In this document: piece by piece, positions 19,494-27,461 of the stretch
How positions within the stretch are numbered: position 1 is the first letter of the stretch
How the letters are laid out: each line of letters starts with the position of its first letter
Source of the DNA: Acidobacteriota bacterium
GTDB lineage: Bacteria; Acidobacteriota; Terriglobia; Terriglobales; Acidobacteriaceae
Direction: 5' to 3'
Assembly (NCBI GenBank): GCA_016196065.1
Contig: JACPYL010000010.1
Coordinates: 124,001 to 188,000 of the forward strand
Length of the DNA stretch: 64,000 nt
Notes under the pieces: model-generated
The model's input: the letters and a program-made list of their open reading frames with translations, nothing else
Told to the model about the DNA's origin: nothing
Database searches by the model: none
Made by a program: the position numbers and the translations under genes

Positions 19494-19526
19494 AAAGCCT
19501 GGCCTCGCGAGAGGTCAGGCTTTTTA
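19494..19526 (+). terminator. Rho-independent terminator after the first TonB receptor
   Basis: An 11-bp stem with one G-U pair (AGCCTGGCCTC with GAGGTCAGGCT, 4-base loop) at 19496-19521 ends in TTTTT, 23 bases after the receptor stop codon. Confidence 0.85.
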
Positions 19527-19559
19527 CTTGGTAGGCATGCAAGTCGATCGGGAGTGCAA

Positions 19560-20765
19560 TTATCCGGCTACGCCCACCTGGTCCCGTTTCCGGCTCAGCA
19601 CAGCGAGACCTTTTCCTAGGTCGGCAATCAGGTCGTCAACGTTCTCTATTCCCACCGACAAACGGATCATCTGCTCCGTCACGCCCATCTTCTTGCGCGA
19701 CTCGGCGTCGATCATGGCGTGCGAGGTTAGCACGGGCAGCGATACCAATGAATCCACGCCGCCTAGACTGGGAGCCAACGTGAACAGATTTAACGATTCG
19801 CTCACCCGGCAAGCGTCTTCACCGCTACCGTCAATTTCGAAACTCAATACGCCGCCTGCTCCAGCCATCTGTTTCCGCGCCAGTTCGTACTGCGGATGCC
19901 CTTTCAGCATCGGGTAGTGCACCCGCGTCACTTTTGGGTGCCCACTTAGGAACTCCGCGATTCGCAGCGTGGTGTCATTCTGTCGTTGAACCCGGACCGC
20001 CAGCGTCTTGATTCCCCGCAGCAGCAAAAACGCCGCGTGCGGATCCATGCAGCAGCCGAGCGTCGTTCGCAGACCATGCACCTGCTCAATTAAATCCCGC
20101 CGCCCTGCCGCCATCCCACAGATGATGTCGCCATGCCCGCCGTAGTATTTCGTCCCGGAATGAAGCACCAGATCGATCCCCCACTCCGCCGGACGGCAAT
20201 TGATCGGCGTTCCAAAGGTGGCGTCAATCGTCGTGATCACGCCGCGCTCTTTCGCCAGCGCCGCAATCTTCTCCAGGTCCACTACTCTCACAATCGGGTT
20301 GGTGGGGGACTCAAGGTGAATGATTTTCGTATTCGGACGGATTGCCCGAGCGTGCTGCTCGATGTCGTTCGTGTCGACAAATGTAGTTTCAATCCCGAGC
20401 TTCGGCAGCCACTGCGAGAGAAATTTCGTTACGCCGCCATAGATGTCGCGCTGCGCCACGATATGATCGCCTGCCTTGACCAGCGCGAGAATGGAAGTCG
20501 TGATCGCCGCCATCCCAGAGGAGAACAGCAATGCCGCTTTCGTTCCCTCCAGCTCGGCAATCGCATTCTCCGCCACCGTGTGTGTCGGGTTTCCGTAACG
20601 AGTGTAGAACCGGTCTGTATGCGTCGCCCGCAACTGCTCCTGCGAATCGGTGACCTCAAATGTCGACGTCTGATAGATCGGTGTCGCCAGGGGGCCGTTT
20701 TTCTTGTGCAAACTCGTCCCGCCGCGGACTGCTTCGGTTTCCTGATGGAACTCGTGTTTTTTCAT
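19560..20765 (-). CDS. PLP-dependent Cys/Met-metabolism enzyme (cystathionine synthase/lyase or methionine gamma-lyase type)
   Basis: A 401-residue enzyme of the trans-sulfuration family, of normal length. It has the phosphate-binding Tyr-x-Arg-Tyr (FYTRYGNPT, about 53-61), SSGMAAITT, a cofactor-contacting Asp in TTIDATFGTP (about 181), and the PLP-binding Lys206 in LHSGTKYYGGHGD. These enzymes catalyse gamma- or beta-replacement and elimination on homoserine esters, cystathionine or methionine. Sequence alone does not separate cystathionine gamma-synthase, cystathionine gamma-lyase and methionine gamma-lyase. It is followed on the same strand only by the convergent receptor terminator, and a palindromic repeat separates it from the aminotransferase upstream. 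Confidence 0.85.
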   Translation of the reverse strand: MKKHEFHQETEAVRGGTSLHKKNGPLATPIYQTSTFEVTDSQEQLRATHTDRFYTRYGNPTHTVAENAIAELEGTKAALLFSSGMAAITTSILALVKAGDHIVAQRDIYGGVTKFLSQWLPKLGIETTFVDTNDIEQHARAIRPNTKIIHLESPTNPIVRVVDLEKIAALAKERGVITTIDATFGTPINCRPAEWGIDLVLHSGTKYYGGHGDIICGMAAGRRDLIEQVHGLRTTLGCCMDPHAAFLLLRGIKTLAVRVQRQNDTTLRIAEFLSGHPKVTRVHYPMLKGHPQYELARKQMAGAGGVLSFEIDGSGEDACRVSESLNLFTLAPSLGGVDSLVSLPVLTSHAMIDAESRKKMGVTEQMIRLSVGIENVDDLIADLGKGLAVLSRKRDQVGVAG

Positions 20766-20801
20766 CGTCGAATTCTCCGAAATATCGCAATACTTTCATA
20801 G

Positions 20802-20908
20802 AACTGTCATCCTGAGCCGTCCGGAGGCGGAGCCGAGGACGAGCGAAGGATCTGCTTTCTTGTGCAGCACAGGGCAGCAGGTCCTTCGCTTTGCTCAAGA
20901 TGACAGTT
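20802..20908. repeat. 107-bp imperfect palindromic element
   Basis: The ends AACTGTCATCCTGAGC and GCTCAAGATGACAGTT are inverted repeats (15 of 16). A second inner pair, GCGAAGGATCTGCT and AGCAGGTCCTTCGC, matches at 13 of 14. The element lies between two minus-strand genes and has no coding capacity. A related half copy lies at 36500-36568. It resembles a REP/MITE-like repeat. Confidence 0.7.
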
Positions 20909-20923
20909 GTCGAGTGGACGGCG

Positions 20924-21862
20924 TTACTTAACCCCAACGGTGTTCGACGTTGGAACGAGGGCAAACCAAGCCGCCGACCGCGCATGCCGTCCTGCCACCA
21001 GTTTGTCGAACTCCTGCTGCAGCGCCCGCGTTACCGGACCGGCTTTCCCCGAACCAATCGTCCGGAAATCAATTTCCCGCAGTCCAATCACCTCGGCGGC
21101 CGTCCCGCAAACGAAAACTTCGTCCGCGATATAGAGCTGATCGCGGGAGATCGGCTCTTCCACAACCTTGTACCCCAAATCCCGCGCCAGCGTAATCAAG
21201 CTATCGCGCGTGATCCCTTCCAGAATTCCCGCCCGCGGCGTGGTATAGATGACGTTGTTGCGGGCGACGAATAGATTTTCTCCCGTACACTCCGCCACGT
21301 ATCCATCGGGTCCGAGCATGATGGCTTCATCGAACCCGGCGCGTTGCGATTCCGTCTTCGCGAGAATCGAACTCACATAATTTCCTGAGACCTTGGCTTT
21401 GGTCATCATGATGTTCGGATGCAGCCGGGTGAACGACGCGATATTCGCGCGAATGCCGCGCTCCTTCGCTTCCACTCCAAGAAACGACTTCCACTCCCAC
21501 ACGGCCACCATGAAGCGCGGTTTGCCCGCTTCCACAGTCATGGTCAGCGCGCCGTCCAGAAAAATCATGGGACGGATATAGCACGCGGAAAACTCATTGG
21601 CCGCAATCGTCTGGTGGATTGCCGTACGGACCTGTTCTGCGCTGATGGGTAGATCGCGAAAGCCCACGATGTGCGCTGAGTCCAGCAGTCGTTCCACATG
21701 TTCGTCGAGACGAAACACGGCCGGTCCCTGGTCAGTCGAGTAACAACGGATACCCTCAAACACGCTGAAGCCATACTGCACACCGGCGCTCAGAAAAGGC
21801 ACGACGCCTTCGCTGGCAGGGCGTAAAGAATCATCAATCCAGATATAACGGGCTGTTCCCAT
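20924..21862 (-). CDS. ilvE: Branched-chain amino acid aminotransferase
   Basis: About 312 residues, the usual length for a fold-type IV aminotransferase. It interconverts leucine, isoleucine and valine with their 2-oxo acids using glutamate/2-oxoglutarate and PLP. Motifs are YGFSVFEGIRCY near residue 35-45, the PLP Lys in KVSGNYVSSILAK, and GYVAECTGENLFV. The start at 21862 follows GAGGG at good spacing; the frame extends 28 codons further upstream but that sequence is not family-like. It is divergent from the SDR gene with a 136-base gap. Confidence 0.88.
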   Translation of the reverse strand: MGTARYIWIDDSLRPASEGVVPFLSAGVQYGFSVFEGIRCYSTDQGPAVFRLDEHVERLLDSAHIVGFRDLPISAEQVRTAIHQTIAANEFSACYIRPMIFLDGALTMTVEAGKPRFMVAVWEWKSFLGVEAKERGIRANIASFTRLHPNIMMTKAKVSGNYVSSILAKTESQRAGFDEAIMLGPDGYVAECTGENLFVARNNVIYTTPRAGILEGITRDSLITLARDLGYKVVEEPISRDQLYIADEVFVCGTAAEVIGLREIDFRTIGSGKAGPVTRALQQEFDKLVAGRHARSAAWFALVPTSNTVGVK

Positions 21863-21944
21863 GATTACCCTCAGACAAGCTAACTTCTTCTTTAAGAAGA
21901 TTACCTGCCGCAGCCAGAACACGGCAAGGTGCAAGGCAGATGAC

Positions 21945-21974
21945 AAGACAAAGCGTTTTTCTCTTCTCTATAAT
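21945..21974 (+). promoter_or_regulatory. Promoter of the SDR gene
   Basis: A perfect TATAAT lies at 21969-21974, 24 bases before the ATG. A partial -35 (AAGACA at 21945-21950) is present at 18-base spacing. Confidence 0.45.
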
Positions 21975-21998
21975 CGGCAGCAACCACTGAACCTAATT

Positions 21999-22787
21999 AT
22001 GGAAACTGGACTCAAGAATCGTGTTGCCATCGTCGCCGCCTCCAGTCAGGGAATCGGCCGCGCCACTGCCGGAGCATTTGCCGCCGAAGGTTGCCGTGTC
22101 GCCATGTGCGCGCGCAACCGCGAATCGCTGAATGACGCCGCCGAGAAAATTCGTATACAGCACAACGCCGAAGTTCTGGCGGAACCGTTTGATGTCACCG
22201 ACGCTGGTGCGGTCCGCGATTTTGTCAGCGCCGTCGTCAGCAAATTTGGCAGCGCCGACATCTGTGTGACCAATGCGGGAGGCCCGCCTGCCAAGGGGTT
22301 TCTCGCGACCACGATCGAAGAATGGAAACGCGCCTTCGACGTCAATTTCATGAGCACGGTTTACTTTGCTCATCAGGTGATCCCCCACATGCAGAAGAAG
22401 AAATGGGGGCGCATCATAACCATTACGTCGGTATCAACGAAACAGCCCGTCGCCGACCTTGTGTACTCGAACGCTGTTCGCGCCGGCGTTGTGGGACTGG
22501 TTAAGAGCCTGTCCAACGAGTTCGGCAAGGACGGCATCCTCGTCAACAACGTTGGGCCAGGCTTCACCGCGACCGATCGCCTGCAGAGCCTGGCGAAATC
22601 CCGCTCCGCCGCTTCCGGGAAATCGGAGAAGGAAATCCTTGAAGGTTTTGCAGCCGATACATCCCTCAAGCGCCTGGGCGATCCCCGTGAACTGGCGGAC
22701 ACCATCGTATGGCTTGCCTCCGACCGCGCCTCCTACATCACCGGGCAGACGATCCTGGTGGATGGCGGTGTTTACAAAGGACTGTAA
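21999..22787 (+). CDS. Short-chain dehydrogenase/reductase, divergent active site
   Basis: A 262-residue classical-length SDR. The cofactor loop is AASSQGIGRA (about 12-21), followed by the NAGG motif, an active-site Ser in ITSVSTKQP and the C-terminal GQTILVDGG. Where classical SDRs have Tyr-x-x-x-Lys it reads Y-S-N-A-V-R, so the catalytic Lys is replaced by Val with an Arg next to it. This sequence type recurs in a bacterial SDR subfamily annotated as 3-oxoacyl-ACP reductase-like, so it is probably a distinct subfamily and not a broken gene. The substrate is unknown. The ATG at 21999 is used because the longer frame runs into the divergent promoter region. Confidence 0.8.
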   Translation: METGLKNRVAIVAASSQGIGRATAGAFAAEGCRVAMCARNRESLNDAAEKIRIQHNAEVLAEPFDVTDAGAVRDFVSAVVSKFGSADICVTNAGGPPAKGFLATTIEEWKRAFDVNFMSTVYFAHQVIPHMQKKKWGRIITITSVSTKQPVADLVYSNAVRAGVVGLVKSLSNEFGKDGILVNNVGPGFTATDRLQSLAKSRSAASGKSEKEILEGFAADTSLKRLGDPRELADTIVWLASDRASYITGQTILVDGGVYKGL

Positions 22788-23146
22788 AAAATTGCATTCA
22801 GAAAATCCATTATTTGGAAAATCGATTCACTCGACTGAATTTCCGCGTTCAAGAGTGTGACTCGCGGAAACTATTTCCCCTCGCTGCGCGGTCGCTCCAA
22901 CTTTTCTGCTCGCGAATTGCCCCGAATCTATTGCAACGTTTGTTGTTTTAAAGTAAGCTTTCGCCCATCCAGAACATGATTTTGCGAATGATCCGCAACA
23001 CGCGGATGAGAAAAACAGCTCCATGCAATGCATGGCTGGCGTGAGCGCTTTGAGTTGCTTATCCCGCAATGTGGCGGAGTGCGCTGAAATCATTTTTTTT
23101 TTAGCATTTGGGCGAGTTCCAACAGTCTTTTTCAGGGGGTATGTGT
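22788..23146. other. Long non-coding leader region before the second TonB receptor
   Basis: No gene is seen in these 359 bases. They hold a perfect 7-bp inverted repeat CCATGCAATGCATGG at 23021-23035, a run of ten T at 23093-23102 and CAGGGGG just before the receptor start. The palindrome may be a regulator binding site. No promoter boxes could be assigned with confidence. Confidence 0.4.
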
Positions 23147-26100
23147 ATGCGGAATCTGAGATCACTCACAGTTGGTGTGTTGGCCCTGCTCGCTTTGGGA
23201 GCGCTTGCCGCCGCACAAGGCGGTGCCACCGGTGCGATCAGCGGTACCGTCACGGATATCAGCGGAGCTGTAGTCGCCGGCGCTCAGGTCCAGATCATAA
23301 ATCAGGACACCGCCGCCGTCGCGCGCACTCTGAAGACGGACGCCAATGGAGCGTTCACGGCTCCCTTGCTGCCCGTTGCGACGTATTCCGTGAAGGTGGC
23401 CGCCACTGGTCTTGGGGAAGGGAACTTCAAGGACATCGCCGTCCGCATCACCGAAACGACCCGTCTGACCGCCAAGCTTGCGCCTTTGAAGGTGATGGAG
23501 AAAGTTGAAGTGCAGGCCACGGTCCAGACGATTGAGACCACCACTGCGACCACCGGCCAGGCAATCGAAGAACAGACGATTCGTGAATTGCCTCTCGCTT
23601 CGCAGAACTTCCAGCAACTACTGACGCTCTCCACTGGAGCGCAAAGCGAACTGAACGCCTCCGCTCAACTCGGACGCGGCAACGCCCGCGTCATCGTCAA
23701 CGGCCAGCGCGAAGACAACAATAACTATCTGATCGAAGGCATCAGCGCCACTGACTACAACGTGTCGCAGTCCACCAACGTACCGCTGCCCAATCCCGAC
23801 GTCATCGAGGAATTCAAAGTTCAGACCTCGCTCTACGACGCCAGCCAGGGACGCAACAGCGGTGGCAATGTAAACGCCATTCTCAAATCAGGCACGAAGA
23901 GTTTTCACGGCGATGCCTACGAGTTCTTCCGCAACGACGTATTGAATGCCAATGAATTTTTCCTCAACCGCGCCGGTCTCAAGCGGCCACCCGTCAAGCA
24001 GAACATCTTTGGCGGCAGCCTGGGGGGGCCGCTCGGCCCGTTTGGTTTTTTCTTTGTGAATTATCAGGGGACGCGCCAGCGCAGCGGTTTGTCGCCGGGG
24101 ACGCTGATTAGCACCAGCCTTCCGATCCTACCGGCGGACCGATCGCCGGAAAATCTGGCTGCCATCTTCAGCACTCCTGCCTCGGCCAACTGTGCCGCGA
24201 ATCCAATTTCCATCGATGATGTAAGTCTGGCTTTATTCAATCTGAAGAGCGGCCAGTTTGGCGGCGATGCCAATGGATTCCTGTTTCCATCGTTACCCGG
24301 CACTCCGGGCGTGACCGTGGACGATGCAACCTGCAACGCGAGCGTAAACACCGCGCAATTCATTATCAGCAAGCCCGGCAAATTTACGGATGATCAGTTC
24401 ACGACCACCTGGGACAAGGAGTTCAACAGCGGGAACGACAAGCTGGGGGCCCGATTTTTCTTTTCCAACAATGAATCGCTCCTGCCCTTCGGCGCGGGCG
24501 GACTTCAGGCTTCCCTGGGCGGAACGCTGGCCAGCAGTATTAGCGCCACCGATTTGAATTTTCCCTACGATCTCCCGGTGAACAGCCGATTCCTCAGCAT
24601 TGCGGAAACGCATCTGTTCTCGCCCGCTCTGGTCAATGATTTTCGCTTCGGGTTCGTGCGCATCAACAACAGCCTGATCAATGTCGCTCCTGGCGGAGTG
24701 ACCGCCGACGCGGTGGGCATCGATCGTCCGACCAGCAACATTACGAACTCAATCTACAAATTCACGTTGGGCAGTTCTGGAATTCAGATCGGCCCGACCC
24801 CTCCCGCCGACCAGGCGCAGACCCAGAACAACTTCAACTTCGTAGAGACGCTGAGTTGGGTGAAGGGCAAACACACGTTCCGCTTCGGCGGGGAATACAC
24901 ACGCGTCAATCTGGACAAGCTCTTCCCGCAGGTCTTCAACGGACAGCTGTTCTTCGTCAATACCGCTGGCGTAGCCCCGCCGGCTGGCGCCATTGATGGC
25001 GGTGTGCCCGGCGGCATCGGTGGACAGACCGATTTTCAGAAACTGTTGTCGGGCCAGGTCGACTTCAGTTTTGGCGGCGGTGGTGTTTACAACCATCAAT
25101 ACCGGACGAACAACTTCTCATTCTTTGCCCAGGACGATTGGAAGGTAAACCAGCAGTTCACGCTCAATCTGGGCCTTCGCACCGAGCTCATCGGCGCGTT
25201 CCACGACAATCTCTGCCACATCGGGAACTTCGACCTGGACCTCGCGAACGCAGGCCAGTATCCGCTGATCTATGGTGGTTGCGCCAACAAGTTGGGCGTC
25301 GAAGGAATGACCGGATCCGGCAATGACACGACGCTGAAAAATAACTATTCCACCGGCCTCGGACCACGCATCGGCTTCGCGTGGGACGTCTTCGGACATC
25401 ACAACACAACGATTCGCGGCGGCTTCGGCGATTACTTCGTACGCGAAGATGTCGGAACCGTGGACCAGCTCTCCTTCCAGGCCCCCATTTTGCCCATCGC
25501 CTTCAGTGGCGGGCCCGCAGGATGCATGGCCCAATTTTTCAAGATCGATCGGACTCCAACCAACAGTTGTCCCGATCCACAGCCAAACAACCCGAACGGC
25601 TTGCCTGCCGCCAGTACCAAAATCATCGATCCCAACTTCTTGCCGTGCCTTGGCACAATCCAGAATTTTCCGGATGGAGACACAACGCAATTCCCGAATA
25701 TCGGCTGCGCTGCAGGCAGCCCCGGAGTTGTTCCCTCGCAATTCCTGTTTGCTCTTGCCGTCCCGCGCCACTTTGTGGCCCCTCACACCCAGCAGTGGAA
25801 TCTGACGATGCAGCGCGATCTGGGAAAGAATTGGGTCTTGGAAGTCGGGTACATCGGAACCCACGCAATTCACCTGCGCGAGACTCGCACCAATGTGCAG
25901 GCTCGTTTAGCGACCGCTGCAAATCCGCTGACCATTCAGACTCTGGATGGTCCGGCAACCATCACCAGCAGCACTGCCGCGAACGGTCCCGCTCGCTCTA
26001 CCCTTACGGGCGTTAACGGCTACAGCGGGATGCAGCTCTTCGCCAACGACGCCTACTCTCACTACCACTCCTTCCAGACCACTCTCTCCCGGCGGTGGGG

Positions 26101-26845
26101 CGCGGGCTATTTCCAGAGCGCCTACACGTTCGCCCGGTCAACGGACGCCACGTCGAGTGGAAACACGGCTCTTAACACTGCATTCAACGATGAAAGCGAT
26201 TTGCGCTTCTCTCGTGGCCTTTCGGACTACGATCGCAAACATCGCCTCACGGTCAGCTATCGTTATGAGTTGCCTTTCTTCTCCTCGGCGACCGGCGCGA
26301 AACGCTGGATCCTGGCGGATTGGGCCATCAGCGGCATCACCATCTTCCAGTCGGGGACTCCGTTCTCGGTGACCGATTCCGGAGCGGGAACGGCCTATCT
26401 CGGCGCTGGCCTCGCGTCCGCCACGCTGGGCGCTCAACTCGCCGACGGCGGCTCCATTGGCGCCGGACGTACCTCCGGCGACATTCACGACCGCCTCGAT
26501 CAGTATTTGAACCCGGCGAATTTTGTGCCTGCTCCGCCTGCCGATCCCGCTGGCTGTAACGCGGATCCGACAGGCGCCGCTTGCACCACTTCTTTCGGCA
26601 ACCTCGGTCGCAACATCTACCGAGGGCCGTTCCAGCAGAACTGGGACTTCTCCCTGATCAAGAACTTCCGGATTGGGGAAAAGCAATCCCTGCGCTTTAC
26701 GGCGGATTTCTTTAACATCTGGAATCACGCCAATTTCTCCAGCCCCACTTTGAACGATGTTGAAAACCCCGGCGCATTTGGGAAGATCTTCAGTACGGTC
26801 GGAACCCCGCGTCTCGTCCAGCTCCAGTTGAGGTACTCGTTCTAG
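23147..26845 (+). CDS. Second Oar-like TonB-dependent outer-membrane receptor
   Basis: About 1232 residues with the same plan as the receptor at 15884. It has a signal peptide (MRNLRSLTVGVLALLALGALAAAQ), a carboxypeptidase-regulatory-like domain (GAISGTVTDISGAVVAGAQVQ to about residue 110), a plug region with RELPLASQNFQQLLTLSTGAQSE, and a long barrel ending in QLQLRYSF with terminal Phe. The two receptors share local motifs such as FQSGTPFSVT/IQTGTPFSVT but are divergent overall and probably differ in ligand. AGGGGG seven bases upstream supports ATG 23147; an ATG two codons earlier is too close to it. Its stop overlaps the GTG of the next gene. Confidence 0.87.
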   Translation: MRNLRSLTVGVLALLALGALAAAQGGATGAISGTVTDISGAVVAGAQVQIINQDTAAVARTLKTDANGAFTAPLLPVATYSVKVAATGLGEGNFKDIAVRITETTRLTAKLAPLKVMEKVEVQATVQTIETTTATTGQAIEEQTIRELPLASQNFQQLLTLSTGAQSELNASAQLGRGNARVIVNGQREDNNNYLIEGISATDYNVSQSTNVPLPNPDVIEEFKVQTSLYDASQGRNSGGNVNAILKSGTKSFHGDAYEFFRNDVLNANEFFLNRAGLKRPPVKQNIFGGSLGGPLGPFGFFFVNYQGTRQRSGLSPGTLISTSLPILPADRSPENLAAIFSTPASANCAANPISIDDVSLALFNLKSGQFGGDANGFLFPSLPGTPGVTVDDATCNASVNTAQFIISKPGKFTDDQFTTTWDKEFNSGNDKLGARFFFSNNESLLPFGAGGLQASLGGTLASSISATDLNFPYDLPVNSRFLSIAETHLFSPALVNDFRFGFVRINNSLINVAPGGVTADAVGIDRPTSNITNSIYKFTLGSSGIQIGPTPPADQAQTQNNFNFVETLSWVKGKHTFRFGGEYTRVNLDKLFPQVFNGQLFFVNTAGVAPPAGAIDGGVPGGIGGQTDFQKLLSGQVDFSFGGGGVYNHQYRTNNFSFFAQDDWKVNQQFTLNLGLRTELIGAFHDNLCHIGNFDLDLANAGQYPLIYGGCANKLGVEGMTGSGNDTTLKNNYSTGLGPRIGFAWDVFGHHNTTIRGGFGDYFVREDVGTVDQLSFQAPILPIAFSGGPAGCMAQFFKIDRTPTNSCPDPQPNNPNGLPAASTKIIDPNFLPCLGTIQNFPDGDTTQFPNIGCAAGSPGVVPSQFLFALAVPRHFVAPHTQQWNLTMQRDLGKNWVLEVGYIGTHAIHLRETRTNVQARLATAANPLTIQTLDGPATITSSTAANGPARSTLTGVNGYSGMQLFANDAYSHYHSFQTTLSRRWGAGYFQSAYTFARSTDATSSGNTALNTAFNDESDLRFSRGLSDYDRKHRLTVSYRYELPFFSSATGAKRWILADWAISGITIFQSGTPFSVTDSGAGTAYLGAGLASATLGAQLADGGSIGAGRTSGDIHDRLDQYLNPANFVPAPPADPAGCNADPTGAACTTSFGNLGRNIYRGPFQQNWDFSLIKNFRIGEKQSLRFTADFFNIWNHANFSSPTLNDVENPGAFGKIFSTVGTPRLVQLQLRYSF

Positions 26846-27405
26846 TGAGCGGAAGAGAGGCGCTCCCACGGATCCCGCTCCTGGAGCGGGATCAGGTCAC
26901 TCCCGAAGTTGCGAACATCTACGACGTCCTGCAGAAAACGCGGGGCGTCGTGCCGAACATGTTTAAGACGCTGGCGCACACTCCAGCGCTCGCCCTGGCT
27001 ACGGCCGGATATCTGAAAGCACTCCTCAGCGACGGCGCGCTTCCCGGCTTTTACAAAGAATTGATTGCTCTGCGCCTCTCCGTCCATCTCGCGAGCGAAT
27101 ACGCGGTCAAAGCGCACGCGCTCTCCGCCCGTCAGAAGGGCGCAAACGAAGTCCAGATCGCCGCCGCCCAAGCCGACTTTGAAAACGGCCCCTTCACCGA
27201 TGCTGAAAAAATCGGTTTCCGTGCCGCCGACCGCCTTCACCAGTCTGCCTCAGAAATAACCGACGAATTCTTCGCCGAGCTCAAGCAAAATTTCACCGAC
27301 CCACAAATCATCGAACTGATTGCAACCGCTGCGGCCTTCGAATTGTTTCCCCGCTTCGTAGACGCTCTGCGCATCCCACTGACCGTTGTGGGGACAGGTC
27401 TCTGA
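26845..27405 (+). CDS. Carboxymuconolactone decarboxylase/AhpD-fold protein lacking the redox cysteines
   Basis: A 186-residue helical protein of the AhpD-like fold: ARG-type GVVPNMFKTLAHTPAL near residue 35, then ELIALRLSVHLASEYAVKAH. In peroxidase-type members that segment is C-x-x-C-x-x-x-H. Here both Cys positions are Ser/Ala and only Tyr and His remain, so AhpD-like disulfide chemistry is unlikely. The GTG start shares its G with the TAG stop of the receptor gene (TAGTG), a strong sign of translational coupling. The final codons and the TGA stop are contributed by the repeat at 27387-27432, so the original C-terminus may have been altered. Function is unknown. Confidence 0.75.
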   Translation: MSGREALPRIPLLERDQVTPEVANIYDVLQKTRGVVPNMFKTLAHTPALALATAGYLKALLSDGALPGFYKELIALRLSVHLASEYAVKAHALSARQKGANEVQIAAAQADFENGPFTDAEKIGFRAADRLHQSASEITDEFFAELKQNFTDPQIIELIATAAAFELFPRFVDALRIPLTVVGTGL

Positions 27406-27432
27406 CCTGTCCAGCCGAGCGAAGCTCGGCAG
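27387..27432 (+). repeat. Tandem-hairpin intergenic repeat, copy A
   Basis: The element contains two adjoining hairpins, GGACAGGTC-tct-GACCTGTCC and GCCGAGC-gaa-GCTCGGC, preceded by TGTG. It is nearly identical to 46054-46099, where changes in the second hairpin are compensatory (GCCGGGC-aaa-GCCCGGC). The first hairpin overlaps the end of the AhpD-like gene. Confidence 0.8.
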
Positions 27433-27461
27433 GCGGCGGTTGTGTAAACTGGTTGCGAACC

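Noticed and set aside
20766-20923. Possible riboswitch before the Cys/Met PLP gene
   Set aside because: The region is taken up by the palindromic repeat, which lies upstream of the gene but has no SAM or cobalamin riboswitch core that I can recognise.
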